From Megalonaias nervosa (Eukaryota > Mollusca > Bivalvia > Unionida > Unionidae): a stretch of 64,000 nucleotides of DNA. This document shows positions 37,671 to 47,102 of this stretch, piece after piece (within the stretch, counting starts at the first letter, position 1; every line of letters starts with the position of its first letter). The position numbers were made by a program, and so were the translations under genes. Below the pieces are notes generated by a model. It did not search any database and was not told the origin of the DNA. It saw only the letters and a program-made list of their open reading frames with translations. Location: NCBI GenBank assembly GCA_016617855.1, contig JAECUM010059219.1, positions 1-64,000 of the forward strand, given 5' to 3'.

Positions 37671-39074
37671 TTACATGTTTTCTACTGGAGCATCAACAAC
37701 TCTCATTCGTCCACCAACACCTTCAAGTAACATTGATTTATCGCTGAGTATAACAGCAATTGCTCTGTAATTAGCAATAGCTATTGGTGCTACTGGTAGT
37801 GTCACACGAGCTCGAAAATGTATATCTACAACAGATTGTCTAAACAAATCTAAGTGTTCGAGTGAAAAGTAATAAATCGGATACAACGTTGTAAAATCTA
37901 GCTGTGATATTTGTAAACCAGTATCAACATTTTGATCACGTCCCATGAACGTCATCAGACGATGATATGCACGTGCTACATGATTTTGATCGAAATTCAG
38001 TAATATATCCTTGGATGGTTCTTGATGTCCGTTTATCCTCAGCGACACTTCAGAGACACCAAGATTGTCAAATATCATCATACTACGCGTTTGATTATTT
38101 ACCCGTGCAGCATCTTGAAATGCAATAAATATATGTCGTGGTGCAGAAACACCTTGGTGAGAAGCTATTTGCCATGTAAATAAACCATTAATGTTACTCT
38201 GGATAGAATCTGTGGTCATTGTTAACCATGATAACATCGATTTACCATCGCTGCCCATGAAAGCAAGTAACCGATCTTCTTCAAATATTGTTGGAGTCAT
38301 TACTGGCATCCATAATGAAAGTTTTGTAAGAATTACTTTACCAGCATCACCAATGAGTCGCCATATTGCATCATCGTCTGTAGCCTTTCGTACAAGTACA
38401 ACTGTGTGTTTAGCTCCGAAAATGACTTTCCTGACGTTTCTGCAAAATCCAAATATGTATGAAAGTGGAATTGCACATGAAAACACTCTCCTATCACCTT
38501 TTAACATTGATCTACGAGCAGCAAATCCCAAATTGAAATCTGGATTTTGAAAAGGTAAATTTTCAATTACATCAATAGGAACAGGAGGAACAACTCGATG
38601 ATTGGGCTGTCGAAAAACCTGATTTCTGTTGTCAGGATGGTCAGTATTATCTTTCATAAGCATCATTGATGGACCAGCCGATCTTGAGTAATCGTCGCTG
38701 TATCTAGCCAGACCCAATATTGTTGTAGCAACGTCAACGTCTTTCTGAATTGATTCAATATTTTTTCCGTCAATCATGTACGTGGCGCTGCCAAATAACG
38801 CCATAATACCATTATTAACAAAACCAACCCTAACATCGTCTCCATATGCTACTGGTACTGCAGGATTAGTAATATTTAAAATTTCACCTTCTACTTCAAT
38901 AAATGCTTCAGCGTGTAAGAAATACCTACTTGTATCTTGAACCTGAAGTTCAATTCTTCCACGCTGATCTGGAATTCGTGCATCATAAGAATAATATTGA
39001 TAATCACGCACAGACTCATCCTTGAGTACTGGTGCGTCCATGTCGAATGCGGGATCAGATATGCGCTTGAACAT
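37671..39074 (-). CDS. element B: probable major capsid protein (double jelly-roll type)
   Basis: An intact frame of 467 residues from ATG 39072-39074. It opens with YYSYDARIPDQRGRIELQV and HAEAFIEVEGEI, a beta-rich pattern expected at the start of a jelly-roll. ENLPFQNPDFNLGFAARR, FCRNVRKVIFGAKHTVVL, RLIGDAGKVILTKLSLWMP and PRHIFIAFQDAAR follow. Length and its place between minor capsid ORFs and the protease match Polinton major capsid genes. There is no signal peptide or membrane segment. The call rests on composition and context; a structure prediction would settle it. It is the longest undamaged gene in B. Confidence 0.68.
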   Translation of the reverse strand: MFKRISDPAFDMDAPVLKDESVRDYQYYSYDARIPDQRGRIELQVQDTSRYFLHAEAFIEVEGEILNITNPAVPVAYGDDVRVGFVNNGIMALFGSATYMIDGKNIESIQKDVDVATTILGLARYSDDYSRSAGPSMMLMKDNTDHPDNRNQVFRQPNHRVVPPVPIDVIENLPFQNPDFNLGFAARRSMLKGDRRVFSCAIPLSYIFGFCRNVRKVIFGAKHTVVLVRKATDDDAIWRLIGDAGKVILTKLSLWMPVMTPTIFEEDRLLAFMGSDGKSMLSWLTMTTDSIQSNINGLFTWQIASHQGVSAPRHIFIAFQDAARVNNQTRSMMIFDNLGVSEVSLRINGHQEPSKDILLNFDQNHVARAYHRLMTFMGRDQNVDTGLQISQLDFTTLYPIYYFSLEHLDLFRQSVVDIHFRARVTLPVAPIAIANYRAIAVILSDKSMLLEGVGGRMRVVDAPVENM

Positions 39075-39088
39075 CTTTATTATATTTG

Positions 39089-39535
39089 CTATCGTCTAAC
39101 ACGAAGACCACTTCCTGCTATCAGACTAGCGGTTATATTTTTTTCTTTTTCTGACATTGGTACACTAGCCAATTCTGCTAGTTTTTGATTCGCAGCTTGA
39201 TTTATTATCTTACTAATATTTGCATTCATTGTTTCAGTGCTAGGTAATTTTACTGGTTGAGGTTTTCGTCGTATTAATCGTGCTAGTCTATCTTTGATTG
39301 CTGAAAATGCTTTACTAGCAACATCACCAACAGCATCAATACCTTTTTCACGAACAACATCAATAGCTTTCATTCCCAGTTGCTTTGCAATCGGTATTGC
39401 TTTTGGGGCTATCCTTCTAAATAGACCCTGAACAACATCATCTAATCCATCTCCGTAGGTCGTTTTGTATACTGGTAATCGTGAATTTATTACCCTGACT
39501 ATGGTTGGTCTACGTTGAGTACTATGTACGATCAT
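39089..39535 (-). CDS. element B: small basic protein, probable minor virion component
   Basis: ATG 39533-39535 is preferred over upstream starts because it leaves a normal 31-bp gap to the preceding gene. About 148 residues. GLDDVVQGLFRRIAPKAIP begins an amphipathic helical stretch (AIDVVREKGIDAVGDVASKA). An Arg-rich patch, RLARLIRRK, and a C-terminal end LRVRR follow. It is intact. Similar glycine-plus-amphipathic-helix proteins lie beside capsid genes in Polintons; a role in core or membrane contact is inference. The capsid gene follows after 14 bp. Confidence 0.6.
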   Translation of the reverse strand: MIVHSTQRRPTIVRVINSRLPVYKTTYGDGLDDVVQGLFRRIAPKAIPIAKQLGMKAIDVVREKGIDAVGDVASKAFSAIKDRLARLIRRKPQPVKLPSTETMNANISKIINQAANQKLAELASVPMSEKEKNITASLIAGSGLRVRR

Positions 39536-39566
39536 TTTATTATAGTAACTGTATCTAATTACATAC

Positions 39567-40695
39567 TCAATAGTCATCGGCAATTTCATTAATGAGAGAC
39601 CGATACACATTAATATCCATGATACCGCCTGTAAATAATCGTTTACAAATATCAGCTGCTTCATTAATTATTTCTGGAGAATTATTACCAGCTCGTTTTC
39701 CTCCGATGAGGATTTCCAGTCGTTCAACATCGGCAAGGACGTTATTAGGGCAAGTAATAAGGCCACGTCCCTGTTTAATAAAGCCTTCTCCAGTTGAGCT
39801 GTCAGAAGAGATGCTTGACGGCCAATATTCTTCTTCCTCCTCTTCCTTTTTGCTTGGTTTCTGTTGTTTTGGAGATTGTGGCAATGGTATTCGTGATTTT
39901 GGAGATTGTGGCAATGGTATTCGTGATTTTGGAGATTGTTGTTTTTGTTGTTGTCGTCGTTGTACTTGCTGTAGTATTTGTTGCGTTGATGGTGGTGATA
40001 CTTGTTGTTGTGGTGGTGGTATTGACAATTGTTGTCGTTGTGCAATATAGTTATCTACCTTATTTTTATAATTAATATATCTTGGATCGCTGTTTCGAGC
40101 TTGATTAATGTCATAGTATATGCGAAATATCCATTTGTGCCAATTATCCTCACTCAAGGGATCATCAGCGAAGTCAGATTTTGAAAATTGTTTTCGATCA
40201 TAATAACTTCTTGCAGCAATCTCAATTAATTTTAAATCTTCGGCTTCTCTAATAAAATTAATAGCTTCTTCGGTAAACTTATCGACCAGATTAACCCTGG
40301 CTCTTGCTTCTGATTCTTTTTCTGGTTCCGGTATATGATCTTTTATATCACCTATTTCAGCACGAGCTTGGTCAATACCTTCAAGTATTTCTTGCATTGG
40401 TTGAGCAGCAGCTATTTCGGTTGGAAGTTCTCGTAGAATCTTCTTTGTTTTTTTTTTTGGTTCTTTCTGCTATTTTTCCAGTTGCTTCAGCGGTTTTCTC
40501 TAACGTTAGAAGAAGACCTTTAGTGGTTTCTGTAATAGGTTTAAATAATTGTTTTGTATCTTCTTCAAATTCAACTTGAGATTCCTGACGTGATTGTAGT
40601 TGCTGCTTGACAGAATCACGAACAGGTAAATATTTTTTAATTGCCTCTAATCGCTCTTGAGCTAATTTAGCTGAATGTGGTTCTCCAATATTCAT
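39567..40695 (-). pseudogene. element B: first structural-side ORF, coiled and low-complexity protein, frameshifted
   Basis: ATG 40693-40695 lies 35 bp inside the right terminal repeat. The N-terminal part is charged and helical (ERLEAIKKYL, coiled-coil-like to about residue 90). A ten-base A-run on the coding strand (40448-40457) shifts the frame. The second frame (from about 40420) has a helical domain, a Gln/Pro-rich linker with three copies of SPKSRIPLPQ or its start, an acidic run KKEEEEEEYW, and a conserved-looking C-terminus (AGNNSPEIINEAADICKRL). Total is about 375 codons. I recognise the C-terminal pattern from Polinton genomes but know no assigned role. Confidence 0.6.
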
Positions 40696-40729
40696 TATTG
40701 ATAATATTTATAATAGTTGTTTACTTTAT

Positions 40730-40998
40730 AGCAGCAGGCAGGGTGAAAAACAACCAAAATTGAGTGACCCGGCGAGTAAACTAAACACATTATAAAATAA
40801 AAACAAAGAGTCAACGATGGAATAACAAAAATGAGCTAACCCAAACGATTTATTATCCGTTTTCAACAATACAGAAATAGTCTCGGTTAGATGGTTCGGT
40901 TTAGAATTATTGACATTGTTTTTTCAGCCTTCGTAGGAACGTTATATTTTAGACAAATGACGATTCAGACAAGTGGTCTGTTCACCCTGCCTGCTGCT
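40730..40998. repeat. element B right terminal inverted repeat
   Basis: 269 bp, AGCAGCAGGCAGGGTGAA to TTCACCCTGCCTGCTGCT, the inverted partner of 28375-28638. Polintons typically start with AG, as here. The promoter of the minus-strand structural block probably lies inside it, because only 34 bp separate it from the first ATG. Confidence 0.92.
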
Positions 40999-41229
40999 AG
41001 AGGTTTGATGGTTTATCTAAAGAGGTCTAAGTATGTCATGATCTCAATTGGAGAGCTTGAAAAGACATACATTTATAATTAATAGGATCCTGTATCAATA
41101 TCAGATGGCGAATGACCTTAGCTAGTTCTATTGATTTTCGATAGATGATATCTGATGCAAGTGAATGGGAGTTTGATTTGGATTTGTAACGATATTTGCA
41201 GTGTGGCAATTTATAGTGATGTCTAGCAC

Positions 41230-41455
41230 TGGGGTATCATGCCGCAGACATGTAGCATGATGTCCTACCCAGTCATATTATTCTAATACTAGGCCGACCG
41301 GTACTAACAATGACTTCTTAATGCTGAGCACCAAGCGGGGCAGCTTTTATTATCATTTTTACAAGTCTTTGGTATGGCTCTGCCGGGGTTCAAACCCGCG
41401 ACCTCCCGCATCCCAGGAGGACGCTCTTACCACTAGACCACTGGTAATGATGACT
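41230..41455 (-). mobile_element. tRNA-derived SINE
   Basis: The minus strand has GGTCTAGTGGTAAGAGC (A-box) and GGTTTGAACCCCGGC (B-box) at about 41450-41380. The body contains GCCCCGCTTGGTGCTCAGCA and runs to about 41230. The acceptor-stem 3' side CAGAGCC has no partner upstream, so it is not a working tRNA gene. The body resembles SINEs common in molluscs. Confidence 0.7.
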
Positions 41456-44400
41456 TTTTAGATTGACATGTTAGTGATATCTAATCATTCCTCAAGCACA
41501 ATATTTCAGCTGGTAGAAACATCAACATTACTCTCGAGTGTATGGCACTTCGCTTTCTACAAATTACGATAGCTTTCTGAAGCTAACACATGGGCACATA
41601 TATACTGAAGGTAAACGAAATCAAGGCCCTTATCAGACTACCTGTATACTTTGCAATGTTAGAAGTCTATGGTCTTGAAAAATATAACAGGAAGAAGTTA
41701 AACTTATACATTTTTAAAAGTAAAAAACAAATTCATTGCTTTAAGTTACAAAGTCAAGGTTTAAGAGGAAATGAAAGTATTGTGAATTAAATCTCAGCTT
41801 AGTTTAATAGTAGCACAAGGCCAAAAGTATAGTTTTCCGAATTAATTCCAGTACTGAGTCTGATGATGTAGCAATAGCCTTTAATAGTCTGATGTACAAG
41901 CAGTCTTAATGTATCGCAAGGATATAACCTTTTAAAAATGATACAAGTCAGGTACGCCATACATACTCTACCATCAGTCACGAACAAAAGTTGAGCCGTG
42001 TTTTTTTTATTATGTTGCTCAGCTTGCCACGTTGCAAAGACATGTATGGCTTTGTCGCCACGAAATGTAACTTTAGAGTCGCTGATGCGCGGACGGGCAT
42101 CGACAAGCAAACATGTTGGAAACTTTACCGAAATGTAGAACTGATCGGTGAAGATAAAACCTTGAAGGTGCAACAACCGTTTCAATATGTGATAGTATTT
42201 CCTCCGTGGGGATAATGTACATCGGACAAGGAGTCTATGACTCCAACACCCTTGTCATAGTTAGCCTACAGCCACATTTTATATTGTATTGCAACACTCC
42301 GCGAGTCTAAAGCAGCTAGAATAAATTCCACTCAAGACTGAGTGAAAAAAGCATGGATCCTGCATGGCATTACCTTAGTGTGGTTTCAAGTCTATTTTTT
42401 TCCGCTGTGAAAGTGACACAGGACAATATTCGTTATCTTCTGAATGTTTTCAACACGATAATACGACAACAACGTTTTCTTAAATCAAGTTACGGCTCGT
42501 ACTTTCATGGGATGCTGATTTGCACTTAATTGTGCTTTCTTACTTCACGTTTCTTATGATTTTATCAGTATGACATTCGTATCTGTAGATCGGAACTTGA
42601 TGCCACGTCCCAGGAAACAAGACCAAAACATCCAATAGGCATAATTATTCCAATCGCAAGCCACCAAGTAGTTATCCCTGAGAAAATATCAACACAATTT
42701 TTATAATTAAGAATTCTAACAGGTTCCACTGACGAATCCAATCTCTGTTACCATAAAGACTAATCTGTTATGTTCATTTTGAATGGTGTCTGTATTATCT
42801 CATTAGTCGGTTTGAAAAATATATTCCATCATGTTTGCCGCTGATCTTTACACTCTAGGGCTTTATAAATAACTTATCATGAATCCAGCTTCTGTCATAA
42901 TATTTGAATTACTAATTCTCGGACCTAGCAAGTAATGCCGTTTGCACATATGTACAAACTGGGTGCACGAGACACTGACAAATCGATTAGGCATCGTCTC
43001 TTCCAGCAGCGTATTTACAGATACGACATACAGCAGCTAGCAAACTCGCCAAAACACCTAAACGACACTTTGAGAATTTATATAAATTTGTAAAATGCAT
43101 ACATGATCACGTTGATGAATTTAGTACTTACTGCATTGATCTCGCATTGTTACAATTTCCTGAAGTAATTGTTTCTTTGCTTGCTTCATATATTAGTGAG
43201 TTGCATACTTATAGAAGCTACATATAGACAGAATAGCGAAACAGCAGGTAGAAAACGCATGAATAGAGGATATCAAACGGGTATTGATTCATATTAAATT
43301 TATGTAATTCTTTGAATAATGTCCAGTTATTGCGAGTTTCATAACTTAAACATTACATCAATACCAATTTGATATTCTTTTTTATCACATAGTTCTATTG
43401 CAGTGGAAATTATTTAAAGAGAAAGAAGTAGGAATAATTTTGTTCATTCTGACAGATGATGCACCTTTCATTTGTAAAATATAGTCCCAAACAAAGTTGA
43501 ACTAGTATTAACGTTTAGAAGTAGATTATACTTTTCTTACAAACTGTAAGTCAAATAACATTTTACACAGACAAAATCATTTTTCAATACAGAATGTCCA
43601 ATGCAGTACTCCTAAGTCTACGGTAGACAATCCATGTTTACGTAACTTAACGTGTCACTTTCAGAACTAAACATTACATTGTTGCAATATTCAGGTGAAA
43701 GAAGGTATAATGGGTGAAGAAATTCCCATACTAACTGTAAAGTATAAGGGACCGGATATTTGCATTACTTGACGTGGTACAATAGACTACACAATATGTA
43801 AACACATTGAGTTTGAGACGGAAATGCATCACATATCTACCGTGCAAATATGCGGTGATTGCACAAACTTCTGTCAGTATGGAGACCGGTTTATGTCCAC
43901 CATCTCCTGTGAACAGTGGTGAGTTTATCTACTTCTGTAAGTTAACATTTAAACCACGCTCGTATATAGGGTGGATTGCATACTACAGGTTTACACACCC
44001 GCTATCAACTGAGCAATAATCTTAGTTTTACTTGTTGTTGTTGTTCTTGTCTTGAGGCTTTAGCCAGTTTCATATTACGATATTTTATACAAGACATAAC
44101 AAGCCCCTATGGCAGTAAGCTGGCCGTATTAGACAGACGAGACCAATTTTCCACAATTCCTTTCTTGAATCGAATCAAAAAAGTGGCCGCTAAAAGGCCC
44201 ATTGTAAACAAAAAAATTCCAGAAGGCGGGGCGACAAAAGTTTTTCAAGGTTCACGGCCAATTTGTAAAGCGAACACTGCACAATAATTTCATGGGCTTA
44301 TTTGGACCAATCAGAATCACATAAAGTGATATGTTCACATGTTATAATACCAAATATGAAACCGCACACACTATAGGCAAAGTGTACCGACTAATTGATA

Positions 44401-45697
44401 AACATGGTTATGAGATGGATACATAATCCACAAAGTAATATCTTTAGATCGCCGATATTTTATTTTTGTGAAAATGTCTGTCAAATATGTTCTTGCTTTA
44501 TCAAATTTTGAGGAAGATGTATATGGATACAGCGTATATTCCATATGATGAGAATGACATAGTGTGTATCTATCTACTCGCTGTACAGAACGGTCAAGGC
44601 TTGTGAGCATAATTTATGATAGATTCAACATAAAAATTATTAACGTCTATTCGAGTATGTCAAGTTCTTATTTCAATGCGTCCCTGTTTTCATCTTTATT
44701 TTCTACAGACATTTATTATTTCTGCATAGATCAATCTTCGAAGCGTAGATAATCAAAATATTCAAAATATCCCAGCAATCCATTTTAAAACTATTTTACA
44801 AAAAATTGACAAAAATAATACTTAATAGGAGAATCTATACATTTTTGGTACATTCTTATAATTGTACCTAATGTATATCCCAATATTTCCTTTCAATTTA
44901 GTTTTTGTTTTATTTATAAAGTTTCAAGGTAAAAAAAAAACAAATATTTTTTTTTTTTTAAAAAAATAAAGATATCAAAGTTCCATTTAGAAAACTGGAG
45001 GATCAATCCGTACATCCATGATCTGCAACTTGATGCACACAAGTGACAATGGCATTGGTGATATGCCCAAAATTACAAGTTCTAATAAAAATATGTTTTA
45101 TATCATCTTTCATCCCATATATTTCTTAACGATAGTTTCTGACTTGCATATAGTAACAATGTTTAAATTATTTAGCATTTGTGACTTTTTTTCAAACAAA
45201 AAACAAAAACAAAAACAAATCCCTATAGTACATGGAAAACACCATCCAAAAAGATCGTATCTAACCTTACATAAATATGATTGTCATTGCTATAACATTT
45301 ACAACTGAATAAGACTTTTAATTTCCTTCTGAGATATAACTTTTGTATACTTATATGCATGTCAGTTCTCACCAGACATAGAAACACCTGTCATGTATAA
45401 CTGAAAACATTATATCCTTGATAAATACACCATATTCATGTTAAAAAGCATCCTATGTTAGCTTGCACAAACACTGAACGTGTTTTCTCTAAACCTCGTA
45501 TGCAATACACAAAATGTCAAGAAGCACATTATCAAAAGCCGTACGTACACAAAAACGCGGACAACAAGGATACGGGAAAGATCAATGGACTATCAAACAG
45601 TCGTCATATAGTTCAACATACCAACATATAACTGACACTAATGCAATGTTTACAGCAGGTTGATTGAGCCAATTCTATGGAAAATCCTGACTATATC
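41456..45697. other. intergenic DNA, no gene seen
   Basis: AT-rich with short frames overlapping on both strands, none with motifs. A/T homopolymer tracts lie at 44931-44968. Nothing else is supportable. Confidence 0.55.
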
Positions 45698-46440
45698 AGT
45701 AGTATATGGGGTCACCTTAGCGTCAATGGAAATCCAAGACAAAACGGTCGTGGGTCACTTTGGCATCAAGGTGAATTTAACATGGGGATATTTAACCTGG
45801 AGTGAATGAGGAATTTAACATAGCGACAAGGGATTGGGCCACTTTAGCGTCAATGGGTCCTTAACATTAAAAATGGGTATATCAAAATTGGCGTCAGTGA
45901 GAATTTAACATGGGAATATCACCTGAAGGTCAATGGGAATTAAACATGGGTGGCATCATGGGGTTTATAGGGTCAAAACTATTTACAGGGTGAAATGTAC
46001 TTGTAGGGACAAAGGGTTGATAGGGACAAATATCGACATACAGAAACAAACAACTACACATCCAAGCACACAGAAAAGAGGACAGAGATGTTCCAAAGAA
46101 AGACTCAGAGACAGAATAGAGACTCCGATAAGAAAAGTCTATTGTATGGGTACAAAACATTTATTCAATTATATACATGGGCTCTCTGGCTTGTGCTATG
46201 GCCTAAGCACTATTCAGTTAATACATACAAATTTGGACATGGAACAAACCTATTTACAAGTTATTTAGTTATTGGTTCTAGTAAACTACTTTTAAAATTA
46301 AAGTTCATGCCTTCAAAAGACATATGCAACGTAAATACATTTCATAAAAGAATGACATTTTTATTACTATAATTAATGTCCATTTTTGATAAAAAGCTAA
46401 AACAAAAGAATAGTTTGGAAGAAGTTAATTCTGCAGGTGT
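45698..46440. repeat. element D left terminal region
   Basis: It begins AGTAGTATATGGGGTCAC and is rich in internal short repeats: TTAGCGTCAATGG (45717, 45843 and variants) and AATTTAACATGGG (several copies to 45940). It is non-coding. It matches 56445-57189 in inverted orientation with few differences. Such iterated words near an end could be binding sites for terminal or replication proteins. Confidence 0.88.
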
Positions 46441-46441
46441 A

Positions 46442-46807
46442 CTAAACCCGAGACATACAGGAGCTCAAACTGTCGTGATACATAGATAGGCTCAAACGAC
46501 CTCGATCTTTGATTTGACACTGATGTTTGAGTTCCTGTAACAGTGAGTCGAATAAGTCCGCAATGAAACCTGCTGCTTCCTCGGCTGGAACGTCCGGCGC
46601 AAAGTCTTTAAATTTCACCGTGTAGGTGTAAGTTGTCGTCCTAAATTGTATCGAAGTCGTCGTCTGAGTCATTTGGGTGATAAATACTCCTTTAGGTCAA
46701 ATGAATCTTTTTCATTCTTGGACGCACTTTGCTGTGACGGTATGGTGGTGAAAGAAGCGAATGATGTTTGTTCCTTCTTTATTTTTCATCTACGTAGAGT
46801 GACTCAT
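46442..46807 (-). pseudogene. element D left arm: stand-alone copy of the polymerase N-terminal domain
   Basis: The start at ATG 46805-46807 is chosen because it lies 54 bp after a TATA box and is shared with the right arm. A TAG follows after five codons and the frame then shifts. The main frame contains TYTVKFKDFAPDVP and ends DSLSSCMSRV, stopping at the terminal repeat. It parallels the start of the big polymerase (TFTVKFKDFKSDV near 50920), so it is a duplicated N-terminal domain without polymerase motifs. Its function is unknown. Confidence 0.65.
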
Positions 46808-46860
46808 CGTTCACGGCGTTTGTCCTCGCAATGAAGTGTCGTTCTTAGTAGTCGTTTCTT

Positions 46861-46867
46861 TTTTATA
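46861..46867 (-). promoter_or_regulatory. TATA box of the N-domain gene (left arm)
   Basis: TATAAAA preceded by GATATCGCCCAG. The same cassette precedes the small ORF at 47127-47133. The distance to ATG is 54 bp. Confidence 0.55.
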
Positions 46868-46937
46868 CTGGGCGATATCAGCATGTCCATAAGTTAAAGT
46901 CTTGTAGTCTGGAGGTTTCACTGGTTGCACGTAGTTT

Positions 46938-47070
46938 ACCATGACGTTAGTATATAAACAACTAAGATGTGGTACTGCATTGGTGGGGTGATCGTGAGGC
47001 GCAGCATCGCACTCGAGTTTCTCGTTGGACTTGAGTTTACGCTCGATACTTGCTGTTTGAAAGTTTTCAT
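46938..47070 (-). pseudogene. element D left arm: small ORF (about 44 codons here, 60 in the right arm)
   Basis: ATG 47068-47070 (MKTFKQQVSSVNSSPTRN) lies 57 bp after the TATA box 47127-47133. A TAA interrupts after TSW. The right-arm copy (55818-56000) is open for 60 codons but begins GTG, so each arm is damaged differently. An overlapping frame (SNEKLECDAAPHDH) is also open, and which was translated is uncertain. The function is unknown. Confidence 0.4.
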
Positions 47071-47102
47071 CTTTCTCGTTTGGTGTTTGTAGTCGCAATG
47101 AA

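Larger units (their letters stand above)
28375..40998. mobile_element. element B: 12.6-kb Polinton-like endogenous virus (inactivated)
   Basis: It is bounded by inverted terminal repeats 28375-28638 and 40730-40998, both starting AG. It carries an integrase, a packaging ATPase fragment, a fused polymerase-helicase-HNH gene, an adenain-like protease, a probable major capsid protein, and core and fibre-like proteins. This set is the hallmark of Polinton/Maverick viruses. At least ten stops or frameshifts mean it is a fossil. The six bases outside each end (ACTTGT and AGAGGT) do not match, so no target duplication survives. Confidence 0.88.

Noticed and set aside
39592..40075. Plus-strand Val/Cys-rich frames opposite the first structural ORF of element B
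   Set aside because: They are shadows of the Gln/Pro-rich minus-strand repeats. The minus strand has the helical domains and tandem SPKSRIPLP units.
28375..41004. A 6-bp target duplication for element B
   Set aside because: The flanking hexamers ACTTGT and AGAGGT do not match, also not when shifted by a base or two.
41380..41455. A functional tRNA gene
   Set aside because: A- and B-boxes are present but the acceptor stem does not pair and a SINE body follows.
43807..44287. Two overlapping plus-strand frames as a host gene
   Set aside because: Composition is ordinary for non-coding DNA, with no motifs, no splice pattern and Cys runs derived from a TTG repeat.
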